From Capitulum mitella (taxonomy: Eukaryota; Arthropoda; Thecostraca; Pollicipedomorpha; Pollicipedidae): a stretch of 64,000 nucleotides of DNA. Below are positions 33,049-44,290 of the stretch, one piece after another (position 1 is the first letter of the stretch; each line of letters begins with the position of its first letter). The translations under genes were made by a program, and so were the position numbers. The notes under the pieces are model-generated. The model was not told the DNA's origin. It saw nothing but the letters and a program-made list of their open reading frames with translations, and ran no database searches. The stretch lies in assembly GCA_030062745.1 (NCBI GenBank), contig CP099848.1, positions 4,164,685-4,228,684 on the forward strand, in the 5' to 3' direction.

Positions 33049-34317
33049 AATATATAGAAATACATATATTTATGTATATTTATATATTTAACGTGAGATT
33101 AGTCCATTCAGGACAACGGCAGTTTTTCTCGTAAAATGCTGCTTATGCATCCAAAAGTAGAGTTATGCATACACTTTCACGGCTGAGTGGGCATAATTCA
33201 AATAATTCTTGTTCCTCTTTTTCGAGATATGATGATTGGGTTTTATACAGCGCTCCGGCTACTGCGTTCTTTTCCCGAGGGATTTCGTTCTTTTTCGAGG
33301 GAGCCGTGTCAAACACCAAACACGCAAATGTTATGATTTATGTCCAATGACTTAATAACATGTGGCCAAGCTCGATGAAAACCGAATCAAGCTGCAAAAT
33401 ATGATTTACAATATGTGTTTTACAATTTACAATAAATGTGGTTTTCAAACGATGCAGGCATTTTTGATACCGAGACAAACAGACACTAGACACTGGACGA
33501 GACTGATAATATTTTTCAGTATAATACAATAAATATAATGCAGTAAAATACAATATAATGTAAAACATTACATCTTGAAGGAAAAGTGTTATCACTTCTT
33601 TCGTTTAATTCAGCATATCAACATGTGCTTCTAGTGTTGTCACAACACATATTTGCAAGCCATTTGGTGCCTGAACAAAAAATGTTCCATGTTTGGAAAC
33701 ACTGCGCAGCATGGCTAAGCTCCGCACACCAAGGTTGTCCAAACGAATATTCCTGTCCTTTAGAACTCTGTAGGTCCATATTTATATAAATCAAAAAAAC
33801 AGTTCCATACATACGCGTTAGTGCCAGTGGGCTAGTTTATTTACGCATTCCACGTGATAATGATGATTTTTCTCTCCCACGCTCAACACTCACCTGAAAG
33901 CAAACAACTGTGGTCAATGGAAACTTAGCAATGTCTACTGGTACAAATTTAGTCTGTTGGAATGAAACCATGAAAATCTGTAAATGAGGACTGTTTTTTT
34001 TGTTGCCATACGTTTGCGTAGTCTTGAAACAAAAAGCCGCTATGAACGTTACTAACTGTAGGCAAATGCTCTTTTTATACTTTTTATAAAAAAACTATGC
34101 AAAACGCCCGTTTCTGTTGCACTGCAAGATGCCTCTCGCGATCTGCCGGGCGTGCCGGATCCAGCTCCGCCTTCCCCGGCTCCAGGGCAAAATCGGCCGG
34201 TTCCGGACTGCGGAGTCGGGACCTTCTTTTTGATGACACATTGCGTCTCGATCACGATACACTAGCTGAAGCCCGGTATTGGCTTCTGAAGTAGAAAGGG
34301 CGAAAGAGCTCGATGTT
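33049..34317. other. No gene recognised
   Basis: AT-rich; nothing recognisable. Confidence 0.4.
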
Positions 34318-34402
34318 GGTGAATGCGATGGGATTTAAACCCACGACTCCGAAAAACCAGTGAACTGTTCTTAGTCTCCACTGAAATGAACCAGAGCGCC
34401 GT
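34318..34402 (-). repeat. tRNA-like sequence (SINE or tRNA relic)
   Basis: The minus strand contains GTGGGTTTAAATCCCAT, a good T-arm with a B-box (GGTTTAAATCC), about 84 nt in all as in tRNA-Leu/Ser. The acceptor arms do not pair and the A-box is poor, so it is not a functional tRNA. Confidence 0.35.
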
Positions 34403-34903
34403 ATTTCAGGCACCTGCGATGCGACGGGCGAGAGTGGGACATTGTGAGTGGGTAAACACCATCTCCTGAGACGGGTGAGAATGCGCGGCTCAGCTTAAGT
34501 GTAACCCTTCAGCGCTGACGAGATTAGTGTGCCGGCCGAGGTTGGCCTCTGCCCGCGCTACTTCGCAATGGCCGCCTCTCACGTTAGTTACGCCGCGTTT
34601 GAACAACAATAACAACAGTCTTCTGGCGCCGACCTGGCACGCTGCCGCCTTAACAGCGACGTCATTCCAGTGCTCAGCCCAGCCGTGAATCTGTCTGTTG
34701 GACGAGAATCTGCCGCGCTCAGCCCGAGGCACACAGGTCTCCACTTGGCTGAGGACAGCGACCTGCTGGCAGGCAGCCGGCCGGACCCAACAGCGGGATT
34801 CACTGACCTGCAGCTTACCTGGCTAGACAGGACCATTGGCATACGTTTCCCGGGACCAGTAGAACACACAGCAGCTTGCATGCAACGTGAATCAATTGGA
34901 AGA
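34403..34903. other. No gene recognised
   Basis: Moderately GC-rich; open frames on the minus strand (34490-34744, 34588-34881) have no recognisable domain. They could be downstream exons of the candidate first exon at 35096-35194, but no splice pair is evident. Confidence 0.3.
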
Positions 34904-35065
34904 ACCTCCGACCTCTGTCCTCTGACCCCCGATTTCTGACCTTACGACCCTCAACCCACTGGCCTCAAACCTCTGACCTCTCGTCCCTCCACCCTCTGAG
35001 CTCTGCCCTAAGGCCGCCTGCCCCCTCACTTTCAACCCTCTGGCCTCCCAGGCCCTCCATCTCTC
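34904..35065. repeat. Degenerate CCTCTGACC-type tandem repeat
   Basis: Recurring (A/C)CCTCTGACC(C/T) and CCTC(A/C)AAC blocks, irregular 8-24 bp spacing. It would lie in the first intron of the candidate gene that follows. Confidence 0.65.
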
Positions 35066-35095
35066 TGCCGCTCCGGCCCCGCGCCCCTGACTAAC

Positions 35096-35194
35096 CTGCA
35101 GCTGCTGCAGCCGTCCCAGCAGCAGGGCGTCCATCTCCCCGCTCTGCGACCTGGCCGAGCCTCGGGCTGCGGGCCGGGCCTGGCTGCGGCTCAT
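35096..35194 (-). CDS. Candidate first coding exon in a CpG island, unrecognised
   Basis: On the minus strand an ATG opens 33 codons ending G-E-M-D-A-L-L-L-G-R-L-Q-Q-L-Q, immediately followed by a donor CTGCAG/GTTAG. It lies at the edge of a dense CpG island (35100-35500), as many invertebrate first exons do, and the amphipathic Leu/Gln end looks like the start of a coiled coil. Beyond the donor the frame runs into repeat. I do not recognise the protein and cannot see exon 2. Confidence 0.35.
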
Positions 35195-36860
35195 GTCTCG
35201 CGCTGCCGCCGGCCGGCAGCGGCACTCAGCGGCGGCCAGCCCGGCGGCCGGTCCGGGCGCCGCGCGGCACCTTCACCTCCTCAGCGAAGCCGCCACGTCG
35301 GCGGCACGCGCCAGCGGCGGAGCGGAGCGCCGCGCAGGGCCGGGTCCGAGCCATGGTGGAGGGCGACGGCGGGCGGAGGCGCGGGACGGGGGTGGTAGGA
35401 GGACGGGACGAACGCACCACAGGCGAGAGAACTGAACGGGTGGGAGGCGAGCGTTGGCGGACGGAGTTCAGCGCGGCTACATGCAGACGCTGATGGGCGT
35501 CCACGTTGCGAGGCCGACGACTGACGACTCTGCGGGCGGAGACGGCGCGTGTTCATGAGCCCCATCTGCGCACCGACACGTCGCTACCGGCCATGAGGCG
35601 GGTGGCGCGGACGTCCTCTCGGCCAACCCGGGCGCGAACGTCCTCTCGCTGCTGAATGACGGTCTGACGGGCGCGCAACATCGTGGCGACTACGGCAGCG
35701 GCTTCCGGGCGCGCGGCACCTTGATTGCCGCTCCTGCGGTCTTCCAGTACGCAGTCACGCGGCAGGCCGCCGCCCTGCGCCCGTGCAGACGGGTCCAGCA
35801 GACTCGGGCTCCTCTCGCCGGGCCAGCCGTCCGAGGTCCAGGTCACACGCCCGCCGTCCCGGCGCAGTCTGTGCGCCGCAGCCGGCGGTGCTCGGCCGGC
35901 AGCTGGTCCGCCGGGCGCCGCTGCCGCAGACAAGGCCGTCGGCCAGCCGCCCAGCAAATGGCACTGAGCGGGATTGCGTCCGGGATGCGGGGAAGGTGGC
36001 GGATATGCAGGAACAGAGACGGGAGGATGCTGGAAGGGGGACGGTCCAGGGCGGTGGACGGTGGACGTGGAGACGGTGGACGGTGGACGGAGACGGTGGT
36101 GATGGGCGAAGCAGGGCCAAGGGCAGAGGATGCAGAGTTGAGGGGAGGGGAGCCGGAACAGTGGACGGGGGGCGCAAAAAGCTTTTCAGCTGCTGTTGAC
36201 GGACGCTGCGCTGCAGACTTCAGTCGAGGCGCTGTGACGCTCCGAGTCCCACTTTTTTGCTCTGTATGGGAACAAGTCAGCAATCAAGGTCCTCTGCTTC
36301 CGGCCGGGGTGGCAGCAGGTCCAGCTAGACAGCCGTCAAGCTGACGTCTGGTGCCGGCAAGACCATCAGTGACCGCCACAGATGCCACTACAGTCCACCG
36401 CGGTGGCGTCCAGCTCCGGTGTCACAGACGGCCGCGAAGGTGGCAGATTCTGCATCTTTAACACAGGCGGGGAGATTCTCGCCTGCAGATGGGTGACGTC
36501 GACTCCAAGCACTCTGTGGCTGATTTCTGGTGGAGAGCAGGGGCGACTTTACAACCAGGTCCTGCGGCATTTGACAATGCCAAAGCGTAGCATCAGTGGC
36601 CAGGACCAAATGGCTCCCAGTGGTCGGCGAGGCGGCCAACAATCCCGGACAATATCAGCCCCCTTGTCGCCGGAGCTGCGAGCGCACAGGGTTCCGCGAA
36701 CTGCTGGAATTGGCTTCCTCGTAGTCGAGGCGGGCGCCCACTCTCCGGGCGGTGGATCCGTGGTCACTGGAGGTGGCACGACCGTGGCTTTGCTTGGTGT
36801 TTCACGTACGTTCCTTGAACGGGTTATAGAACTGTTGCTACACCACAAACATTGTAAATT
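35195..36860. other. Large CpG island with G-rich repeats
   Basis: Strongly CpG-rich to about 36000. GGTGGACGGTGGACGTGGAGACGG-type purine-rich repeats at about 36045-36110. Multiple overlapping open frames on both strands reflect composition. Likely a promoter region for the minus-strand candidate exon. Confidence 0.5.
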
Positions 36861-37470
36861 TCATGGATGACTCATAAGAGGAGGCAGACCTGAGGCGCGC
36901 GGGACTGACTGTGTGACTTCGATGGTTGGCCGGAATCTCAGCTTAATGCAATATCTCGGTTTTATTTCCGCTCTGGTAGTATTCCCCAACTTAGGCTACC
37001 CGAACGTCAATTAGGATATCCCACTTGTGCATTTATAGACAGCGTTATTTCTTGTTTAAATTTTTGTCCGAGGTCTTTAAGCTGACATTACATTTTGGTG
37101 GTCGCCGTCAACCTCCAACAAACGAACGGTACTTTCAAATTTAGAACCGGTATTTTCAAAAAAGGCCAGACAACGTTTTTCTTTCCAGGTGCCTTTTTTC
37201 AAAAGTTTCCAAGGCTTTGTATTGACATATCATCATGTCCAACCTCTTGCTCTCTATTTTTAATGTGATTTGTCACTTTTAGCTTTTGTTCTAGTTTTTA
37301 TGCTTACTAGAGGATAGTAAATCCGCTGCAATGAATAGGCTGATGAGATCGCTACTGAAATCCAAGGAGCGATTGAGTTCGCCTGACCGAGAGCGAGAGA
37401 GAGGGAGAGAGAGAGAGAGAGAGAGAGATGGCCGCAAGATAAAGCTCCTAACTCAATGTTCACACCTGCG
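36861..37470. other. No gene; (GA)n at 37389-37429
   Basis: AT-rich with an interrupted (GA)n microsatellite at 37389-37429. Confidence 0.6.
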
Positions 37471-38160
37471 GCTGGCATCGACGTATCTGGAATATCCTCA
37501 AGGGAGCAGCGAACCTCGGGGAAATCTTCTCTACAACAGGCCTGAAAATGGGGTCGATACGACCACGCAGTGGAAGCCCTCCATATCCCCAATTTAAGAG
37601 ATCGACAAGGCCCCTCAAATAGGTATCCAAGGTCTTCTGAAGGTGCCTCCGAATTCCCCCTGAATGGGTCTCTAAAGTTTGCACAGAGTCGCCTACAAAG
37701 TGGATTTGGGATGCCCGTGGCTCCCTGGAAGTGCCTCGAAATATCCCGGAACGAGCTTCCAAGGACTCCTCGAAGGGGTTTCCTCGGCCTTCCTGAAGAG
37801 AAATGCCTTTGAGACCTCCCCGAAGGAACTTCGAGGAAACCCTTTCAAAAGGCTCGCATCCATGAGCTGTATTATATGCAGTCTTTGCAGTTGAAGCGAT
37901 GGCGCTGATTTTTTTATCGCGTGTTCTCATTTTGACTTGCAAGTAGTGTGGTACTCAGGCTGTCACATTTTACATCTCTTTCATTCTTTTTATCTGCGTA
38001 CCATTGCTTGCATGACAAAGGCCACAGAATAGCCCTTTGTAGTGGATGCCGCCGGTAATTGGTAAATACAATACAGTACAGCACAATACAGGGCCATCGC
38101 CTGAAGGGATCTCCTCGGACTTTCCCTGAGGGGGCCTCCTCAGCTCAGAGTTGGGGAGGT
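37471..38160. repeat. Decayed tandem repeat of (C)CTCGAAGGGG(A/T)TTCCTCGG type
   Basis: Imperfect recurrences of GAAGGN(6)CCTC, clearest at 37600-37860 and again at 38095-38160. Too diverged to give a period. Confidence 0.5.
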
Positions 38161-38179
38161 CGCCTTATCCACATCCCTT

Positions 38180-38645
38180 CTCCTTGATTGCTGAGGTCTC
38201 GGCGGCTGGCGGTCCTGGTGCCCTTTGCGCTGCTGACTGTGTCAACCAGGGCTGCAAAACGCTACAGTTGCTACCGCACGTCATTCAAACACGTCAGCCA
38301 AACGCGCCGGCATGGAGTGCAACTGCTTGTTGTGAATGCGAGAAAGAACGTCGGAGGAATGGTACTTGATTGGCTGGTTGGTTGGTTATGGAGTTATTTA
38401 TTAGCGATCTAGACTGCCAGGGTGGTCGCCAGGGGTCACTCACGCTGCTTGACGCGAGGGATGGCCAAATGTCATAATTGCCCTGACTCGTACCAGGGAA
38501 CATTTGGCAACACAGCCAGCATGGTAACCGCTACACCACGCCGCCCCCGGAGGACAGTTGAATGATATCTGATATTTGAGTGGGCAGCCGGACGAACTGA
38601 CTTCAGACGGTCTTGTCTCGCTGATTAAAACCACGTGTCAAAAAA
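38180..38645 (+). mobile_element. Composite dispersed repeat, copy 1, with SINE insertion
   Basis: Homologous to 43877-44290 in the opposite orientation. Shared blocks: a short coding-like stretch (T-S-F-K-H then G-V-Q-L-L-V, 38270-38340) and a block that reads TTTTGACACGTGGTTTT on the minus strand (38597-38645). A tRNA-derived sequence (38478-38550) lies between them only in this copy. Class unknown. Confidence 0.55.
38478..38550 (-). repeat. tRNA-derived SINE head
   Basis: On the minus strand GGCGTGGTGTAGCGGTTACC is a good A-box, and GGTACGAGTC about 35 nt later is a good B-box, the internal RNA polymerase III promoter layout. The 3' part lacks a tRNA acceptor, so it is a SINE rather than a tRNA gene. 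Confidence 0.65.
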
Positions 38646-39008
38646 CAAAAGCCGGACTGCTTTGAAAAATACTGTTGTCAATAAACGACCGGATTTACGG
38701 AACGATTCACATTGCTGAAACCACTCGTTTTAACCCTCCCCAGACGAAGATGGTGGTTGCCGCATCCCCTCCCCAATGAGACTCTTTTAGACTGCTGGTA
38801 AATGGCCTTTGTCCTGACTCGTGACGTTAGCCTAACGAGAAAAACAATCTGACTATAGCGATCGATGAATTCCAATGGTTTGTCAAGAACGTGCTAAACT
38901 ACTACAGTGACAACGGAGATGGTGAACAACATGCACATTACTTGCACTGCTCTTTGTGGTTCGCTGAAGGGTCACGGGGTAAACTGTGAAGGTGAGATCA
39001 GACATCAT
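38646..39008. other. No gene recognised
   Basis: Unique sequence between two repeats. Confidence 0.5.
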
Positions 39009-39012
39009 TTAA

Positions 39013-40319
39013 CACTCGCACTGGAAGGGAGGTCTTTTTTGGCCCCCACCTGTTTTTCTTCAGAATCTCGAGAACGAATCGGAGCTGGTTGCTGCTACTT
39101 TGTGGCATTCAAGGCAATTCAATCACTCATCGATTGGCGCAGGAAAATCGAAAGCCGGAAATTTTTGAAGTTTCAAGCATTTGAAGTCAAGTAAACATGA
39201 CGAAAATAACGGTTGTTGCTGACAAATGGGAACTTTGTGAAAGGACTAGCGTTCTATCTAAAATTGCCGCTTAACATAATCAGGCCACGTCATTCGGGCA
39301 CAAGTGATGGATGCGCCAAGACCGAAGCTAGGGACAATAAGGGTTAAGGTCATCAAAGGTCAAGGCCAAGCAGCTTTTGACCTGATCCAGATTTGCTTTG
39401 CAACATGTTGGTTGGTATTAAATATGCATTCAGAGAACCTAATAAAACACTTGTACGCAGACTGATACACTTACATATACCAGGGTCAATGAAGGTCAAG
39501 ATCATCAAGGGCTAAGGTCAAATATCTTGTGACCTGGTTCAGATTTACTTTGCGACATGCCAATTTACATGAAATATGCATTCAAAGACCCTAATGAAAA
39601 CACGTATGCGCACATGGATACGCTTATGGATGTATGAGGGTCAGTGCAGGTCAATGTCGTTTAAGGTCAGGGGTAACTATTTTGTGGCCTGGTCCAGATT
39701 TGCTTTGCAATATGTCACTTTGTATGAAATATGCATTCAAAGACCCTACTAAAAACACGTTTGGTACATTGATACCCATATGCATATAAATATACATACA
39801 TAAATAAAAATAAGCATTGAAAGTGATCAAGTGCACCGATGTTGGCTACATTCACTGAAACTACGCCAAAAGATGCGTGTAGCGTCCTCATTTACACTCA
39901 AGCTATCCCGCGTTGCTCGGAAATCTGATTTGCAAAAGATGAAAAATGATGCCACAGGTCAATGACCTGACATGACCTCAACCCGAAATCATCAGTGAAG
40001 ACGCCAAATGAATGGAAATTGTCGTATTCTATGTTTTAACGACCAAACGAACACCCTTTTCCCGTTCCGTTCGAAAAGTTGTACGGAATGGCCTGTACGG
40101 GCCGACAAAGAGTTCAAAGTTGACCTTTCTTGACCCCATTTAAACTTGAAAATATTGACCTAGGATGATGAAAATTACTCACTAATATAAATCGTTATAG
40201 GTTTAATCTGTTTATGAAATTTCAGGTCTCTAGCCCTTTCTGTTTCCGAGATCGGGGGGGACACTTTTGTGCCCCCCTTCTAATGCGCGTTAACGCGAAA
40301 CCCCCCTCCACTACGCGGG
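39013..40319 (+). mobile_element. R3 family TTAA-flanked non-autonomous transposon, copy a
   Basis: TTAA at 39009-39012 and 40320-40323. Ends are CACTCGCACTGGAAGG...CCTCCACTACGCGGG, an imperfect inverted repeat. The right end has a subterminal palindrome GGGGGGGACACTTTTGTGCCCCCC. On the left AATCTCGAGAAC follows the end. The interior holds about three units of a ~152-bp tandem repeat marked by AATATGCATTCA at 39421, 39573 and 39728, each with AAGGTCA-type half-sites. No transposase. Confidence 0.85.
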
Positions 40320-40496
40320 TTAAATCAGAAAAGAGCGAAACTATACAATGAGTTTTGCCTGTGATAGGATAGCCATATGGAGCGGATATCGGCAGATAAC
40401 CCAGCCCACACCGGCCGGTTTGCGGCGCACACCGTGACAGCTTTTTCTCTCGGCGGTCTCGAGCCAGCTGCCGGCCCCGGCCGGGGGAAGATCGTC

Positions 40497-41290
40497 AGGA
40501 CAGAGAGCTGATCCCGTGTCGTCGGCCCGAGGAGCGAGGGCTGATCCCGTGTGACCGGCCTCAGGACCGAGAGTTGATCCCGTGCAGTCGGCCTGAGGAC
40601 CGAGGGTTGATCCCGCGTCGCCGGCCTGAGGGCCGAGAGCTGATCCCGTGTAGTCGGCCTGAAGACTGAGGGCTGATCCTGTGTCGCCGGCACGAGGAGC
40701 GAGGGCTGATCCGGTGCGGCCGGCCTGAGGACCGAGGGCTGATCCCGTGTAGTCGGCCTGAGGACCGAGGGCTTGATCCCGTGTCGCCGGCCCGAGGAGC
40801 GAGGGCTGATCCGGTGCGGCCGGCCTGAGGACCGAGGGCTGATCCCGTGTCGCCGGCCCGAGGAGCGAGGGCTGATCCCGTGTAGTCGGCCTGAGGACCG
40901 AGGGCTGATCCCGTGTAGTCGGCCTGAGGACCGAGAGCTGATCCCGTGTAGTCGGCCTGAGGACCGAGAGGTTGATCCCGGTGCGGTCGGCCTGAGGACC
41001 GAGGGCTGATCCGGTGTCGCCGGCCTGAGGACCGAGAGCTGATCCGGTGCGGCCGGCCTGAGGACCGAGGGCTGATCCCGTATAGTCGGCCTGAGGACCG
41101 AAAGTTGATCCCGTGTCGCCGGCCCGAGGAGCGAGGGTTAATCCCGTGTCGCCGGCCCAAGGACCGAGGGCTGATCTTGTGTCGCCGGCCTGAGGACCGA
41201 GAGCTGATCCGGTGCGGCCGGCCTGAGGACCGAAAGCTGATCCGGTGCGGCCGGCCTGAGGACCGAAAGCTGATCCGGTGCGGTCGGCGG
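40497..41290. repeat. 33-bp minisatellite, about 24 units
   Basis: Unit GGCCTGAGGACCGAGGGCTG plus ATCCCGTGTCGCC. Units are of three main kinds by the variable junction: TGTAGTCGG, TGTCGCCGG and GTGCGGCCGG. Because 33 is a multiple of 3 and units lack stops in most frames, long frames run through on both strands (up to 345 codons on the minus strand, reading G-P-Q-A-(D/G)-(Y/D/R)-T-G-S-A-L). Indels near 40770 and 40970 shift between these open frames without stops, so coding cannot be inferred. Confidence 0.93.
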
Positions 41291-42193
41291 GGTCGGACGC
41301 CGCACCTGGGGTCGCTCGCCGCGGGCCGCGGATTAGCCGCTCAGCCCCGGCCACCTGCCGCCGACGCGGATCGCCCATTTGGCGATTCGCCGGCCCTCTC
41401 GTCCGTCGAGCCGACCGTTCGTTTCAATTTGCCGCGACTGCGCCGCGGATTTGGCCAGCTCGTCTCGGGGCTGATAGCCACGACCCGGCCAGTCTCTCAT
41501 CTCGGAGCCGAGAGCTGCCCGGACGGCTCGCAGGATAGACTGAACGCATTTCAGGCGACGCGTATTTGCACGCGTACATGACAGTGGCCAGGATACATGA
41601 CGGCAATGGTATAAGTTCATGCAATAGTAACGATGAGGTGCTCCTTGTTAAAAGCTAGTTAAACCATCCACGCACGACCTTTGACTATGAATACCACCCT
41701 ATGACATTTTCGCCTTTGTGGGGGCTGGAGACCCCCATAACGAAACTGATGGAGCTGCAGAGATGAAAGTGGCGCCAGTCACAAGTTTTACGTTTAACAG
41801 TCCGCTAACTCGCAGCTTCTGGGGTCCGGAACGAACATGACTGTGGCCTCATAAGTTCGTCTTCTACAAACCTGGCTAAACATCTAGACCTGATGTGAGC
41901 TTATATAGAGGTTGCAAACATTGTTTTTAACCCTCACTGGGCGTGAGGATTTTGCTCCCATCCCGCAACCGGGGAAGGGGGATGCCACCCAACCCATTTC
42001 TATTTCATCCAATATCCAGCGAAGAAACAAAAACTGGCTTTTAGCCCATTCCTTTCTAATTCGAACGATGCCTGGTATAACTCCTTTAGATCGTCTAAAG
42101 GAATTATGCCTCTCAAGGAACCGCATGGGAGAGCCAGATTGTTTGCAGACTCCACTGTTATTTAGTAATTTTGTAGCATTCCGGACAAGCGCA
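41291..42193. other. No gene recognised; possible solo transposon end
   Basis: GC-rich to about 41560, then unique. TTAACCCTCACTGGGCGTGAGG at 41927-41948 looks like a TTAA-element end related to R4 but has no clear partner other than the R4 right end. Confidence 0.4.
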
Positions 42194-42197
42194 TTAA

Positions 42198-43650
42198 TCC
42201 AAGCCCAACCGGCAACTTGACGTGGCCGGCCGGAGCAGGGGGGAGGGGCGTTTCGACTCTCCCCTCTATCTCGCAAACGGAATGTTGTTGAAAAATGAAG
42301 CCTACATTTTCAGAAAGCTGGCCATAAATATCTACCAAAACATTCAAAATTTCTGGAATGTTGTGAAAAATAGTGCGGCTTTTTGGCCTATGTATGTAAA
42401 AACTGGAGTTTTTAAGAAGAACTTTAGGTCGGCTCCTAGTAAAGTTAAAGCAATTCTGTGCGTACCAATAAAGAGATCATAAAATATCCATTCCAGCGGC
42501 ATATAATTAATAACATGCACATGATCACATATGGCATCAGGTGGCCTGGTATCATGTCATTTTTCATTTTTCTACATTTGTGAAGCTTTTGAACGTCGCA
42601 GGGGAGTTGTTATCCATGTATGCTTCCAAAACGGTAGAAATGATTTGTACGAGCATTTTTTAAATGCTGACAAACTAGAACGCCAATGACCCCACGTAAC
42701 CTGGCTTGACCTTGCGACCTGACCTAACATTCAACCGTTTTCTACGTTTTTTTCGTGTGCCGTCGAGGATCAATAACAATGTAAACCAAAGGGCAAACAG
42801 TACTTCTGGACTGAAACTCCCTGGGTTTTGCAGCCGTGATCGATAGGATGTTATATAAGGTCCATCATATGACCTGACCGGACTTAGAACCTTGACCTGA
42901 TTTGAAGAACGCTTGGGTTTCGTCTTTTTGTTCCTAGATCTGCCATTGATTCATAAGGTAAACAAGAGAGATAAAGCTAGACATCTAGATATGAACTCAG
43001 CTTTTACCATGGAGACCTCGTTTGACCTCTTGTGATCTAAGGTTAGTTCTTAGCGTGGAACCATCTTGGTGCAATTTCGGACTGCAAAACGGACTTCATT
43101 ACCTATTTTTACCCCAGGAGTCATAAAAGCGGGGCTTTAGACTTCCTTTTGGTATTTTACCCGAAATGTTGCCTGACCTGACCTCATGACCCTTCAAGTG
43201 GGCCAACAATATTTGTCGTGTTTGTTGACTTCCCTGGTCCAGGAATCCACTTCATGTACCAACAAACCGAAAAAAGTTCAAAACCGGTAGAAATAGGAAA
43301 ATGGAGCAAAAATTAAGGTGACCTCAGGCCACCGACTTTGTCTTTGATGACAATTAGAGACAACACAATGCTTATCATTGTCGTCGACTATTATCCCTCA
43401 AGTTTTAGGGCGATCGATCGCACCGCGTGGTTTGTAGAAGACTTTTTAAAAAATCGGGACATGACCTCTTTTACGTAACCTAGGTCGATGACCCGGTATT
43501 ACTTGAATTCCAAAATTCTACGGGTCATGGAAAAAGGATGTAGGAAAAGGTGCTGAAAATTTCAGCGCACTGCGCGCTCTTTATATTATGCTGTCATCCA
43601 AAGTCCATAGGGAGGGGCGTCGAAACGCACCCCTCCCCGGTGGGCGAGGG
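42198..43650 (+). mobile_element. R4 family TTAA-flanked non-autonomous transposon
   Basis: TTAA at 42194-42197 on the left; on the right TTAG at 43651-43654. Left end TCCAAGCCCAACCGG pairs with right end CCGGTGGGCGAGGG. Matching subterminal palindromes lie inside both ends (GGGAGGGGCGTTTCGACTCT left; GGGAGGGGCGTCGAAACGCA right), and the left one is followed by ATCTCGCAAACGG, the R4 version of the TCTCGAGAAC motif. TGACCT half-sites are frequent. The left border could instead be 41931. No transposase. Confidence 0.6.
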
Positions 43651-43654
43651 TTAG

Positions 43655-43876
43655 CATTGACCAATCGGTAGTCTCATTGTTTTCGTCCGGATTCCAGGGT
43701 CAAGAGTCTAGATGCGGAACGTTCGCCGGCAGTTTAAAAACAGCCTTTGGGAGTGGGAGTGGGAACCAACCTGTTTGTCCGGTGATTGGCGAGGATTGCG
43801 AAACAAAGTGGAGCAATTTCATCTCTTATGAGGGCTGTTTTTTGACAGCATGTTTTTAACGCGCTCCAGCTTTATT
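43655..43876. other. No gene recognised
   Basis: Short unique spacer. Confidence 0.4.
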
Positions 43877-44290
43877 CTTTTGACACGTGGTTTTCATCAG
43901 CCAGACAAGAACGTCTGAAGGCAAGCCCTTCTGGCCACAGGCGAGGGAGCCATGGAGTCAGGGGTGGTTCAACCCCAAATCCTTCTTGAAATTTAACATT
44001 GACCCTTCCGGCGTTAACCGGAAAGAATTGATCCAAAATGCTTCTGTCCTCCCCTCCGCAGTTGAAGAGAAGATCCCGTTCCCCTGCTTCTGACTGTTCA
44101 TTCAAATATGATTCCTGTGACGTTGTTTTTCATATCCACAAACAAGCAGTTGCACTCCAAACCGGTGCGATTGGGTGGCATGTTTGAATGACGTGCTGTA
44201 GCACTGAACAGCTCTGAATTGCAAAAAAAAAAACAGCACAAAGCGCAATGGTGTCACCGGCTCCCAAGGCCTTAGCAAATAAAACAATGG
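43877..44290 (-). mobile_element. Composite dispersed repeat, copy 2
   Basis: Inverse orientation to 38180-38645. TTTGACACGTGGTTTTCATC at 43879 and the minus-strand peptide C-Y-S-T-S-F-K-H, G-V-Q-L-L-V (44140-44200) are shared with copy 1. It lacks the SINE insertion, which dates that insertion after the copies separated. Confidence 0.55.

Noticed and set aside
34318-34402. Functional tRNA-Leu/Ser
   Set aside because: Good T-arm only; the acceptor stem does not pair and the A-box is poor.
40497-41290. CRISPR array
   Set aside because: Units are contiguous 33-bp repeats without unique spacers, and the DNA is animal.
40341-41378. 345-codon minus-strand protein
   Set aside because: Entirely the 33-bp minisatellite, with other frames equally open and indels between units.
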